Source: Lysobacterales bacterium (GTDB taxonomy: Bacteria; Pseudomonadota; Gammaproteobacteria; Xanthomonadales; SZUA-36). From it: a stretch of 7,666 nt of DNA. Positions 1 through 5,607 of this stretch are shown one piece after another (within the stretch, counting starts at the first letter, position 1; each line of letters opens with the position of its first letter). The DNA lies in assembly GCA_013213875.1 (NCBI GenBank), contig JABSSV010000324.1, forward strand, positions 1 through 7,666, read 5' to 3'. A model generated the notes under the pieces. That model saw nothing but the letters and a program-made list of their open reading frames with translations, had not been told where the DNA came from and ran no database searches. The position numbers and the translations under genes were made by a program.

Positions 1-546
1 CTGATTCGCCAAACGGATCGGGGCTGGTCCCAGCCTGTTAGCGTGCACGCGGACGGCTGGCGCATCGACGGCTGCCCGGTCAATGGCCCGGCGCTGCTGG
101 CGCGCGGTGAGGAGGTGCTGGTGGCCTGGTTCACCATGGCCCAGGATGTACCGGTGGTGCGCCTGGCACGATCCGGAGATGGCGGCCGGCACTTTAAGCT
201 GGTGCAGGAATTCGACGCGGGCAGTGCAATCGGGCGTGTTGATCTCAGCTGGACCCAAAGCGGCTATCTGTTGAGCTGGATGCAGCAGACACGCGAGGGA
301 GCCCAGCTGCGACTGGCCCATCGCGCCGGCGCGACGGGTTCCGGCGGTGTTGATCGGTTGCTGGCGCTGGACGGCGGCCGCAGCAGCGGCTTTCCGAAAA
401 TCCTGGGCCTGGCTGACGGCCGCGTGCTGCTGGCATGGACCGGGCAGCATGCGCTCACTGGCGAGGGGCAGGTGCAAACCGCCCTGCTGACTCTGACCAA
501 GACCCAGGAAAGCACCGCCGATACCGCTACACCCTCAGCGCGCTGA
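1..546 (+). CDS. Sialidase-like Asp-box (BNR repeat) protein, C-terminal part
   Basis: The reading frame is open from the first base, so the gene starts before the window. 181 residues and the stop are visible; the GTG at 43 is only an internal codon. The visible part has the alternating short beta-strand pattern of a beta-propeller. One Asp-box-like motif is clear (SGDGGRHF, bases 172-195, with Phe in place of the usual final Trp). Upstream of it is a segment IDGCPVNGPAL that I recall from bacterial proteins annotated as exo-alpha-sialidase or BNR-repeat proteins. Such proteins are often exported, but the N-terminus is missing, so a signal peptide cannot be checked. Catalytic sialidase residues cannot be assigned from this fragment, and many members of this class have no proven glycosidase activity. 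The last 20 or so residues are polar and low in complexity, a likely disordered tail. The acyltransferase gene follows after 95 bases. The fold is fairly sure; the substrate is unknown. Confidence 0.7.
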   Translation: MIRQTDRGWSQPVSVHADGWRIDGCPVNGPALLARGEEVLVAWFTMAQDVPVVRLARSGDGGRHFKLVQEFDAGSAIGRVDLSWTQSGYLLSWMQQTREGAQLRLAHRAGATGSGGVDRLLALDGGRSSGFPKILGLADGRVLLAWTGQHALTGEGQVQTALLTLTKTQESTADTATPSAR

Positions 547-589
547 TCCTTTCGGGCCACTCGCGGCGGGCTGTCACCACGGCACGGGT

Positions 590-595
590 TATACT
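590..595 (+). promoter_or_regulatory. Possible -10 element (TATACT) for the acyltransferase gene
   Basis: TATACT matches the sigma-70 -10 consensus at five of six positions and would place the transcript start near base 602, about 40 bases before the ATG at 642. No good -35 lies 16-18 bases upstream: CTGTCA at 571-576 resembles one but is only 13 bases away. This is a candidate, supported by one box only. Confidence 0.3.
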
Positions 596-602
596 TTGGC
601 AC

Positions 603-619
603 CGAAGCATCCCGCTTCG
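603..619 (+). other. Perfect inverted repeat, possible leader hairpin
   Basis: CGAAGC (603-608) and GCTTCG (614-619) are perfect reverse complements around a 5-base loop. If transcription starts at the TATACT box just upstream, this would form a hairpin at the extreme 5' end of the acyltransferase leader. It could instead be a weak terminator for the sialidase-like gene, but only two T residues follow the stem, so efficient intrinsic termination is unlikely. Confidence 0.35.
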
Positions 620-641
620 TTAGAAATCACCGCTATCGATC

Positions 642-1541
642 ATGCTCAATACGCTGCGCGCTGTTTTCGGACTGCTGGCTCTGTGCCTGAATACGCTGGT
701 CCATGGCCTGCTACTGCTGTTGCTGGCAGTCCCCAAGCTCCTGACTCCGGAGGGACCGGCTCGTCACCGCGTGCGGCGCTGGCTGACCAGTGTGGCCGAG
801 TCCTGGATTGGCGTTAATAACGCCCTCTTTTCACTGGCCAGTAAAACCCGCTGGGAACAGCATCTGCCCGAATATCTGAACCAGCACGGTTGCTACCTGG
901 TGCTGTGCAACCATCAGAGCTGGGTCGATATCCCCGTGCTCCAAAGATGCTTCAACCGCCGCCTGCCGCTGTTGCGCTTTTTTCTCAAGAAACAACTGAT
1001 CTGGGTACCCGTGCTGGGACCCTGCTGGTGGGCGCTGGACTTTCCTTTCATGCATCGCGCCAGTCGCGAAGAGCTCGCACGCAAGCCGGAACTGCGCGGC
1101 CGTGATCTCGAGTCCGCCCGCCGCGCCTGCGAGATTTTTCGGGATGTCCCAGTGGCCATGATGAGCTTTCCGGAGGGTACCCGGCGACAGGGCAGCAAAC
1201 GCCAGCCCGGCGCCGACTATCAGCGCCTGCTGCCCCCGAAAGCCGGTGGCGTTGGTCAGGTCATACAGGCTCTGGGCACTGAGCTCCACGGTTGCGTTGA
1301 CGTCACCATTCGCTATGGCGCCGCCGGCGAAGACCAGGAGCCACCCGGCATGTGGACCCTGCTGCGCGGTGAGATTGACCTCATCAGCATTGACGCCCAG
1401 CTGCGGCCGATTCCTTCCGCATTGCTAAACCGGGACTTCGGCTCGGACAAGGAGGCTCGGGAGGCCCTGCAAGAATGGTTGCGTGGCCTGTGGCAGGAGA
1501 AAGATCAGCTTCTAGGGGATCAGACCACCGAAGGATCATGA
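642..1541 (+). CDS. yihG: YihG-like 1-acyl-sn-glycerol-3-phosphate acyltransferase (PlsC superfamily)
   Basis: This 299-residue protein belongs to the PlsC/LPLAT acyltransferases, which transfer an acyl chain to the sn-2 position of lysophosphatidic acid to give phosphatidic acid at the inner face of the cytoplasmic membrane. Residues 8-34 form a hydrophobic, Leu-rich membrane anchor. The catalytic HX4D motif is seen as NHQSWVD (His91, Asp96), and the glycerol-phosphate binding block as FPEGTR (176-181). Several stretches recall E. coli YihG rather than PlsC: FLKKQLIWVPVLG (114-126), the WALDFPFMHR block (130-139), LPPKAGG (197-203) and the C-terminal LWQEKDQLL (283-291). Length also fits YihG (about 310). 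E. coli YihG has FVEGSR at the second motif; this protein keeps the canonical FPEGTR, so catalysis should be intact. The ATG at 642 is chosen because it begins directly before the anchor; no strong ribosome binding site precedes it. The gene appears monocistronic, with gaps of 95 and 190 bases on either side. Family call is firm; acyl-chain preference is unknown. Confidence 0.88.
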   Translation: MLNTLRAVFGLLALCLNTLVHGLLLLLLAVPKLLTPEGPARHRVRRWLTSVAESWIGVNNALFSLASKTRWEQHLPEYLNQHGCYLVLCNHQSWVDIPVLQRCFNRRLPLLRFFLKKQLIWVPVLGPCWWALDFPFMHRASREELARKPELRGRDLESARRACEIFRDVPVAMMSFPEGTRRQGSKRQPGADYQRLLPPKAGGVGQVIQALGTELHGCVDVTIRYGAAGEDQEPPGMWTLLRGEIDLISIDAQLRPIPSALLNRDFGSDKEAREALQEWLRGLWQEKDQLLGDQTTEGS

Positions 1542-1574
1542 CTCCGGCTTGAAGGACCCGCGACCCGCGCGACG

Positions 1575-1596
1575 CACGGAAGCGGCACGGGAGCGG
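1575..1596 (+). repeat. 11-base tandem direct repeat in an intergenic region
   Basis: CACGGAAGCGG (1575-1585) is followed at once by CACGGGAGCGG (1586-1596), with one mismatch. A degenerate third partial copy (CACACGGGA) follows to base 1605. It lies in the 190-base gap between the acyltransferase and the transglycosylase. No function is evident; it may be simple slippage in GC-rich spacer DNA. I see no convincing terminator or gene in the rest of this gap. Confidence 0.5.
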
Positions 1597-1719
1597 CACA
1601 CGGGATTCCAGCTCCGGTAAACCCAGACCCGGGCAGCAACGGCACCCGCGTCCCTGACCTGAAGCTCCAGGACGCTGCGACAGGAGTAAGAAGAGACTGC
1701 CCCGTGCCATGGGAGCCGC

Positions 1720-1725
1720 TACACT
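1720..1725 (+). promoter_or_regulatory. Possible -10 element (TACACT) immediately before the transglycosylase start
   Basis: TACACT matches TATAAT at four of six positions. It ends 6 bases before the ATG at 1732, so a transcript from it would begin at or next to the start codon, giving a leaderless mRNA. No good -35 box is seen (CTGCCC at 1697-1702 matches only three of six). The GGAG at 1726-1729 is only 2 bases from the ATG, too close for normal ribosome binding. Low confidence, but it is the only promoter-like box near this gene. Confidence 0.2.
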
Positions 1726-1731
1726 GGAGCC

Positions 1732-2934
1732 ATGAAATTTCCTCGTCTGGCCATTACGGTCACGTTCCTGCTCGCAGCGACCGGTTCAGTCCGCGCCGAG
1801 TTTGAAAACTTCGACCAATGCCTTGAGTCGCTGGCTGCCCGGGCCGAAGCCCAAGGGCGCAGCCCCGCCGTGCTCGCGTTGGTGGCTTCACTGGCTGCGC
1901 AGCAGCAAGTCCTAGAACTGGACCGTAACCAGCCTGAGTTTGTCCAGACCTTCGGACGCTATCTGGCGCTACGACTGAGTGCCACGCGGCTGGAAAACGG
2001 CCGCGCCCAGCGACGCCAGCAGGCGGAACTATTGCAGGAATTGACCGCCCGCTATGGCGTGCCCGGCCATTATCTGATCGCTTTCTGGGGCCTGGAAACC
2101 AACTATGGCGGCTACCTCGGCAATACACCCACGCTCGATGCACTGGCAACGCTGGCCTGCGATGCACGCCGCAGCGATTTCTTCAGCCAGGAGTTTCTCA
2201 TCGCCCTGGAACTGGTGGAGCGTGAACAGCTGAATCCCGATGTCATGCGCGGGTCCTGGGCGGGTGCCATGGGACATACCCAGTTTTTGCCCAGCACCTG
2301 GCAGCGCTACGCGCGCGACGGTGACGGTGATCAGCGCATCGATCTATGGAACAGCGAAGCCGATGCCCTGGCTTCTGCTGCCAACTTTCTGGCCCAGTTG
2401 GGCTGGGTGCGGGGTCAACGCTGGGGGCGCGAGGTACGTCTACCCCCCGACTTTGCCTATGAACTTGCCGGACGCCAGCAGCCCCGGGCGCTGGCTGACT
2501 GGGCGCAACTCGGCGTGCGGCGCGCTGATGGCGGCGATTTGCCGGTCGCCGATCTCGAGGCGGCGCTGCTGGTACCCGCCGGCGCCGACGGGCCGGCCTT
2601 CCTGGTCTACGACAACTTCAATGTGATTATGGGTTGGAATCATTCCGAGGCTTACGCCCTGAGTGTGGGCCTGCTGGCCGATCAGATTGCCGGCAGCGCA
2701 GGGCTGGTGCAGCAACCACCGGATGAGCCGGCACTTGCCCGCGCCCAGATCAAAGCGGCACAGGGCGCGCTGGCAGCCCGGGGGTTTGATCCCGGACCAG
2801 CGGACGGGCTGTGGGGACCCGCTTCGCGCAGTGCGCTCAGTGCCTACCAGGCGACCGCCGGCGAACGGGCCGACGGGCATCTGGATCAGGCCGCGCTGGG
2901 CGCCCTGCTGGCGCCCCGAGAGTCAGGCAACTAA
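1732..2934 (+). CDS. Secreted MltB-family lytic murein transglycosylase with C-terminal peptidoglycan-binding domain
   Basis: This enzyme should cleave the MurNAc–GlcNAc bond of peptidoglycan in the periplasm, leaving 1,6-anhydro-MurNAc ends. Residues 1-22 are a Sec signal peptide (basic Lys2/Arg5, hydrophobic core, probable cleavage after Val-Arg-Ala22). There is no lipobox cysteine, so the mature protein is probably soluble, unlike lipoprotein MltB. The SLT_2/MltB catalytic domain covers about residues 25-320. The catalytic acid is Glu122 in FWGLETNYG, and the diagnostic GSWAGAMGHTQFLPSTW block is at 174-190. Cys30 and Cys143 could form a disulfide. A PG_binding_1 domain follows at about 336-392, with the typical GFDPGPADGLWGP turn (351-363). 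The domain order and the 400-residue length fit the 'lytic murein transglycosylase' group with a fused binding domain (the TIGR02283 type, from memory). The ATG is fixed by the signal peptide, although its ribosome binding site is poorly placed. The gene converges on clpB. The function is near certain; the physiological niche (recycling, division or secretion-system assembly) is not shown. Confidence 0.92.
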   Translation: MKFPRLAITVTFLLAATGSVRAEFENFDQCLESLAARAEAQGRSPAVLALVASLAAQQQVLELDRNQPEFVQTFGRYLALRLSATRLENGRAQRRQQAELLQELTARYGVPGHYLIAFWGLETNYGGYLGNTPTLDALATLACDARRSDFFSQEFLIALELVEREQLNPDVMRGSWAGAMGHTQFLPSTWQRYARDGDGDQRIDLWNSEADALASAANFLAQLGWVRGQRWGREVRLPPDFAYELAGRQQPRALADWAQLGVRRADGGDLPVADLEAALLVPAGADGPAFLVYDNFNVIMGWNHSEAYALSVGLLADQIAGSAGLVQQPPDEPALARAQIKAAQGALAARGFDPGPADGLWGPASRSALSAYQATAGERADGHLDQAALGALLAPRESGN

Positions 2935-2938
2935 GCGC

Positions 2939-5512
2939 TCAGCCTGAAAAACTGAAGGCGTCATCAAGCACTTCCACGGTAATGGTCGTGCCCGCTTCAA
3001 AATCACCCGCCAGTATTTTCTGCGCCAGCGGATTCTCGAGGCGCTGCTGAATGGCCCGCTTGAGCGGTCGTGCACCATAAACCGGATCAAAGCCTGTATC
3101 CCCCAGCAGATCCATGGCGGCCTCCGACAGTTCAATATCCAGCCCGGACTGTTGCAGCCGCTCCCGCAGTCGCTCCAGCTGAATGCCAGCAATGAGTCGA
3201 ATCTGCTCGCGGTTCAGCGGGTGGAAAACCACCAGTTCGTCAACGCGGTTGATGAACTCCGGTCGGAAGTGCTGACCGACCACCTCCATGACGGCGTCTT
3301 TCATCACCTCATAAGCCTGATCGGCCATTTCCTGAATGCGCGCAGAGCCGAGGTTGGAAGTCATTACCACCACGGTGTTGCGGAAATCCACGGTACGTCC
3401 CTGCCCGTCCGTCAAACGGCCATCATCCAGCACCTGCAGCAGGATGTTGAACACATCCGGATGCGCCTTCTCAACCTCATCCAGAAGAATCACGCTGTAG
3501 GGGCGACGCCGCACCGCTTCGGTCAGATAGCCGCCTTCCTCGTAGCCCACATAGCCCGGCGGTGCACCCACCAGACGCGCCACCGAGTGCTTCTCCATAA
3601 ACTCGGACATATCGATGCGGACCATGGCCTCTTCCGTATCAAACATGAACTCGGCCAGGGCCTTGCAAAGTTCCGTCTTGCCCACGCCGGTGGGGCCTAA
3701 GAACAGAAAGGATCCAATGGGCCGGTTCGGGTCTGACAAGCCTGCCCGGGAACGCCGGATCGCATCGGCAACCGCAGTCACCGCCTCATCCTGACCGACC
3801 ACGCGGGCATGCACCTGCTCCTCCATGCGCAGCAGCTTGTCACGCTCTCCCTCAAGCATGCGGCTCACGGGAATGCCGGTCCAACGAGAGACCACCTCGG
3901 CAATCTCGTCCTCGGTCACCTCATAGCGCAGCAGCTGGAACTCCTGCTTCTCCTCGCCCTGCTCGGCCTGTTCCAGCGCTTTCTCAAGCTCCGGAATGCG
4001 CCCATATTGCAGTTCCGACATGCGCGCCAGATCACCGCCCCGATGGGCCGTTTCCAGTTCCGCGCGCGTACGCTCCAGCTCTTCTTTCAGGTGCGTCGCA
4101 CCCTGCACAGCGGCTTTTTCCGATTTCCAGATCTCTTCCAGGTCCGAGAACTCGCGCTCCATCTCCTCGATCTGCGCCTCCACGTCATCCAGACGCTTTT
4201 TCGAGGCCTCGTCAGATTCCTTTTTCAGGGCCTCGCGCTGGATTTTTTGCTGAATCAGTCGACGTTCCAGCCGGTCCAGGGCCTCGGGCTTGGAATCGAT
4301 CTCCATGCGGATCCGTGAGGCCGCCTCATCCATCAGGTCGATGGCCTTGTCCGGCAGCTGCCGGTCGGCAATGTAGCGGTGCGAAAGCGTCGCCGCCGCC
4401 ACCAGGGCCGGATCGGTGATGTCCACCCCGTGATGCACCTCATAGCGCTCCTGCAAACCACGCAGAATGGCAATCGTGTCTTCCACGCTGGGCTCTTCCA
4501 CCAGCACTTTCTGGAAGCGTCGCTCCAGCGCCGCATCCTTTTCCACATGCTGGCGGTACTCATCCAGCGTGGTGGCACCGATGCAGTGCAGTTCGCCGCG
4601 CGCCAGTGCCGGCTTGAGCATATTGCCCGCATCCATGGCGCCCTCGGCCTTGCCGGCACCCACCATGGTATGAATTTCGTCGATAAACAGGATCACATTG
4701 CCTTCCTGCTTGGCCAGGTCGTTGAGCACGCCCTTGAGGCGCTCTTCGAACTCACCGCGAAACTTCGCGCCGGCAATCAGCGCACCCATATCCAGGCTCA
4801 GCACGCGCTTGCCACGCAGGCTTTCCGGCACTTCATGATTAACAATGCGCTGCGCCAGACCCTCCGCAATGGCCGTCTTGCCCACGCCGGGTTCGCCGAT
4901 CAACACCGGATTGTTCTTCGTGCGGCGCTGCAGCACCTGAATGCAGCGACGAATTTCTTCATCACGACCGATCACCGGGTCGAGCTTGGTCTGCTCGGCC
5001 TTTTCCGTCAGATCAATGGTGTACTTTTCCAGCGCCTGCCGGGAGTCCTCCGCATTCGGATCGACCACCTGCTCACCACCACGCAGTTCCTCAATAGCCT
5101 GCTGCAGCGCCTCCTTGCTGGCGCCGTGCTGACGCAGCAAATCCGCGAGCGGACCCTTCAGCTCCAGCGCCGCGAGCAGAAACAGTTCACTGGCCACGTA
5201 CTGGTCGCCGCGATCCTGCGCCAGCTTGTCCATGATATTCAGCAGCTTGCCCGTCTCGTTGGAGAGATTGACCTCACCAGCCGCACCGGAAACGCGCGGC
5301 AAGGCATCCAGCCTTTCGCCCAGGCCCGAACGCAGTGAATTGGTTTTGACGCCGGCCTTGGTCAACAGGTGGCGGATGGACCCGCCCTCCTGATCCATCA
5401 ACGCCACCAGCACGTGAGCCGGTTCAATCAACTGATGATCCAGCCCCACGGCAAGACTCTGCGCATCCGCCAGAGCCAGCTGGAACTTACTGGTAAATTT
5501 ATCCATTCTCAT
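2939..5512 (-). CDS. clpB: ClpB, ATP-dependent protein disaggregase (Hsp104/Hsp100 family)
   Basis: ClpB is a cytoplasmic hexameric AAA+ chaperone that works with DnaK/DnaJ/GrpE to thread and refold aggregated proteins. The order is: Clp_N repeats (about 1-145); NBD1 with Walker A GEPGVGKT (206-213, Lys212), Walker B FIDE (Glu279) and arginine fingers Arg331/Arg332; the coiled-coil M domain (about 410-525); NBD2 with Walker A GPTGVGKT (606-613, Lys612), Walker B LLDE (Glu679), Arg756 and sensor-2 Arg815 in GARPLKR. Pore-loop aromatics are Phe251 (KFRGEFEERL; E. coli has Tyr) and Tyr654 (GYVGYEEGGY). All catalytic residues are present. There is no ClpP-docking IGF/IGL loop evident, as expected for ClpB. 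The ATG at 5512 (MRMDKFTSKF) is preferred: it gives 857 residues, the E. coli length, and has GAGGG 8 bases upstream. The in-frame TTG at 5527 would lie on top of that ribosome binding site. Its own heat-shock promoter lies in the gap after dapE. Confidence 0.98.
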   Translation of the reverse strand: MRMDKFTSKFQLALADAQSLAVGLDHQLIEPAHVLVALMDQEGGSIRHLLTKAGVKTNSLRSGLGERLDALPRVSGAAGEVNLSNETGKLLNIMDKLAQDRGDQYVASELFLLAALELKGPLADLLRQHGASKEALQQAIEELRGGEQVVDPNAEDSRQALEKYTIDLTEKAEQTKLDPVIGRDEEIRRCIQVLQRRTKNNPVLIGEPGVGKTAIAEGLAQRIVNHEVPESLRGKRVLSLDMGALIAGAKFRGEFEERLKGVLNDLAKQEGNVILFIDEIHTMVGAGKAEGAMDAGNMLKPALARGELHCIGATTLDEYRQHVEKDAALERRFQKVLVEEPSVEDTIAILRGLQERYEVHHGVDITDPALVAAATLSHRYIADRQLPDKAIDLMDEAASRIRMEIDSKPEALDRLERRLIQQKIQREALKKESDEASKKRLDDVEAQIEEMEREFSDLEEIWKSEKAAVQGATHLKEELERTRAELETAHRGGDLARMSELQYGRIPELEKALEQAEQGEEKQEFQLLRYEVTEDEIAEVVSRWTGIPVSRMLEGERDKLLRMEEQVHARVVGQDEAVTAVADAIRRSRAGLSDPNRPIGSFLFLGPTGVGKTELCKALAEFMFDTEEAMVRIDMSEFMEKHSVARLVGAPPGYVGYEEGGYLTEAVRRRPYSVILLDEVEKAHPDVFNILLQVLDDGRLTDGQGRTVDFRNTVVVMTSNLGSARIQEMADQAYEVMKDAVMEVVGQHFRPEFINRVDELVVFHPLNREQIRLIAGIQLERLRERLQQSGLDIELSEAAMDLLGDTGFDPVYGARPLKRAIQQRLENPLAQKILAGDFEAGTTITVEVLDDAFSFSG
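5066..5068 (-). promoter_or_regulatory. clpB: Conserved internal GTG start for the N-terminally truncated ClpB isoform
   Basis: Codon 149 is GTG in the context RGGEQ-Val-Val-Asp, at the junction of the N domain and NBD1. E. coli clpB starts its short isoform (lacking the N domain) at a GTG for Val149. Here a purine-rich GGTGGTGAG lies just upstream and could serve as a ribosome binding site, at bases 5080-5072. Position and codon match the E. coli site; use of the site is inferred. Confidence 0.5.
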
Positions 5513-5520
5513 ATTGCATA

Positions 5521-5525
5521 CCCTC
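5521..5525 (-). promoter_or_regulatory. clpB ribosome binding site (GAGGG)
   Basis: GAGGG on the - strand ends 8 bases before the ATG at 5512. It decides the start, since the TTG at 5527 would put the site inside the coding region. An ATG at 5519 between the site and the start is out of frame and too close to GAGGG to compete well. Confidence 0.7.
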
Positions 5526-5535
5526 AATTCTGCAG

Positions 5536-5551
5536 GGCCGCTAAAGCGGCC
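5536..5551 (-). other. GC-rich hairpin in the clpB 5' leader
   Basis: GGCCGC and GCGGCC form a perfect 6-base-pair stem around a TTTA loop. With transcription predicted to start near 5558, the hairpin would begin about 7 bases from the 5' end of the mRNA and stop about 10 bases before GAGGG. It does not mask the ribosome binding site as drawn. An mRNA-stabilising 5' stem is one reading; no U-run follows, so it is not a terminator. Confidence 0.5.
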
Positions 5552-5564
5552 GGTTATGCTGATG

Positions 5565-5593
5565 AAATGGGGGTCTTTTGGCTGCTTAACAAG
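5565..5593 (-). promoter_or_regulatory. Sigma-32 (RpoH) heat-shock promoter of clpB
   Basis: On the - strand the -10 element is CCCCATTT (5572-5565), a full match to the RpoH consensus CCCCATnT. The -35 element is CTTGTTA (5593-5587), five of seven against CTTGAAA. The spacer is 14 bases, inside the normal range. clpB is a classical RpoH-controlled gene, so sequence and context agree. Predicted transcription start is near 5558, giving a leader of about 45 bases. The promoter separates clpB from the dap genes upstream, although read-through from dapE is possible because no strong terminator lies between. Confidence 0.8.
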
Positions 5594-5596
5594 CAG
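5582..5596 (-). other. Perfect palindrome overlapping the clpB -35 element
   Basis: CTGCTT and AAGCAG are exact reverse complements around a 3-base centre. The -35 element of the heat-shock promoter lies within it. It is 11 bases past the dapE stop, so in RNA it could be a 3' hairpin ending the dap transcript, but no U-run follows. It could instead be a small operator. Confidence 0.4.
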
Positions 5597-5607
5597 TTAG
5601 GAAGGAC

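Noticed and set aside
264..602. - strand open frame of 112 codons opposite the sialidase-like gene
   Set aside because: Antisense shadow with Arg/Ser/Pro/Cys-rich composition typical of a non-coding frame in GC-rich DNA.
1384..1710. - strand open frame of 108 codons spanning the acyltransferase end and the following gap
   Set aside because: Low-complexity Gly/Arg/Pro/Ser-rich product, no ribosome binding site and no recognisable motif; about half overlaps a certain gene.
2935..2965. Possible bidirectional terminator at the transglycosylase–clpB junction
   Set aside because: Only short imperfect complementarity (TCAG/CTGA around an A-rich loop) with no proper stem and T-run; not enough to call.
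3152..4318. Two further + strand open frames (182 and 169 codons) opposite clpB
   Set aside because: They lie wholly within clpB, mirror its M domain and NBD2, and show no family features.
4379..5338. Long + strand open frame (319 codons) opposite clpB
   Set aside because: It is antisense to the conserved ClpB N domain and NBD1. The codon bias of a GC-rich gene keeps the opposite frame open. The product has no recognisable domain and no ribosome binding site.
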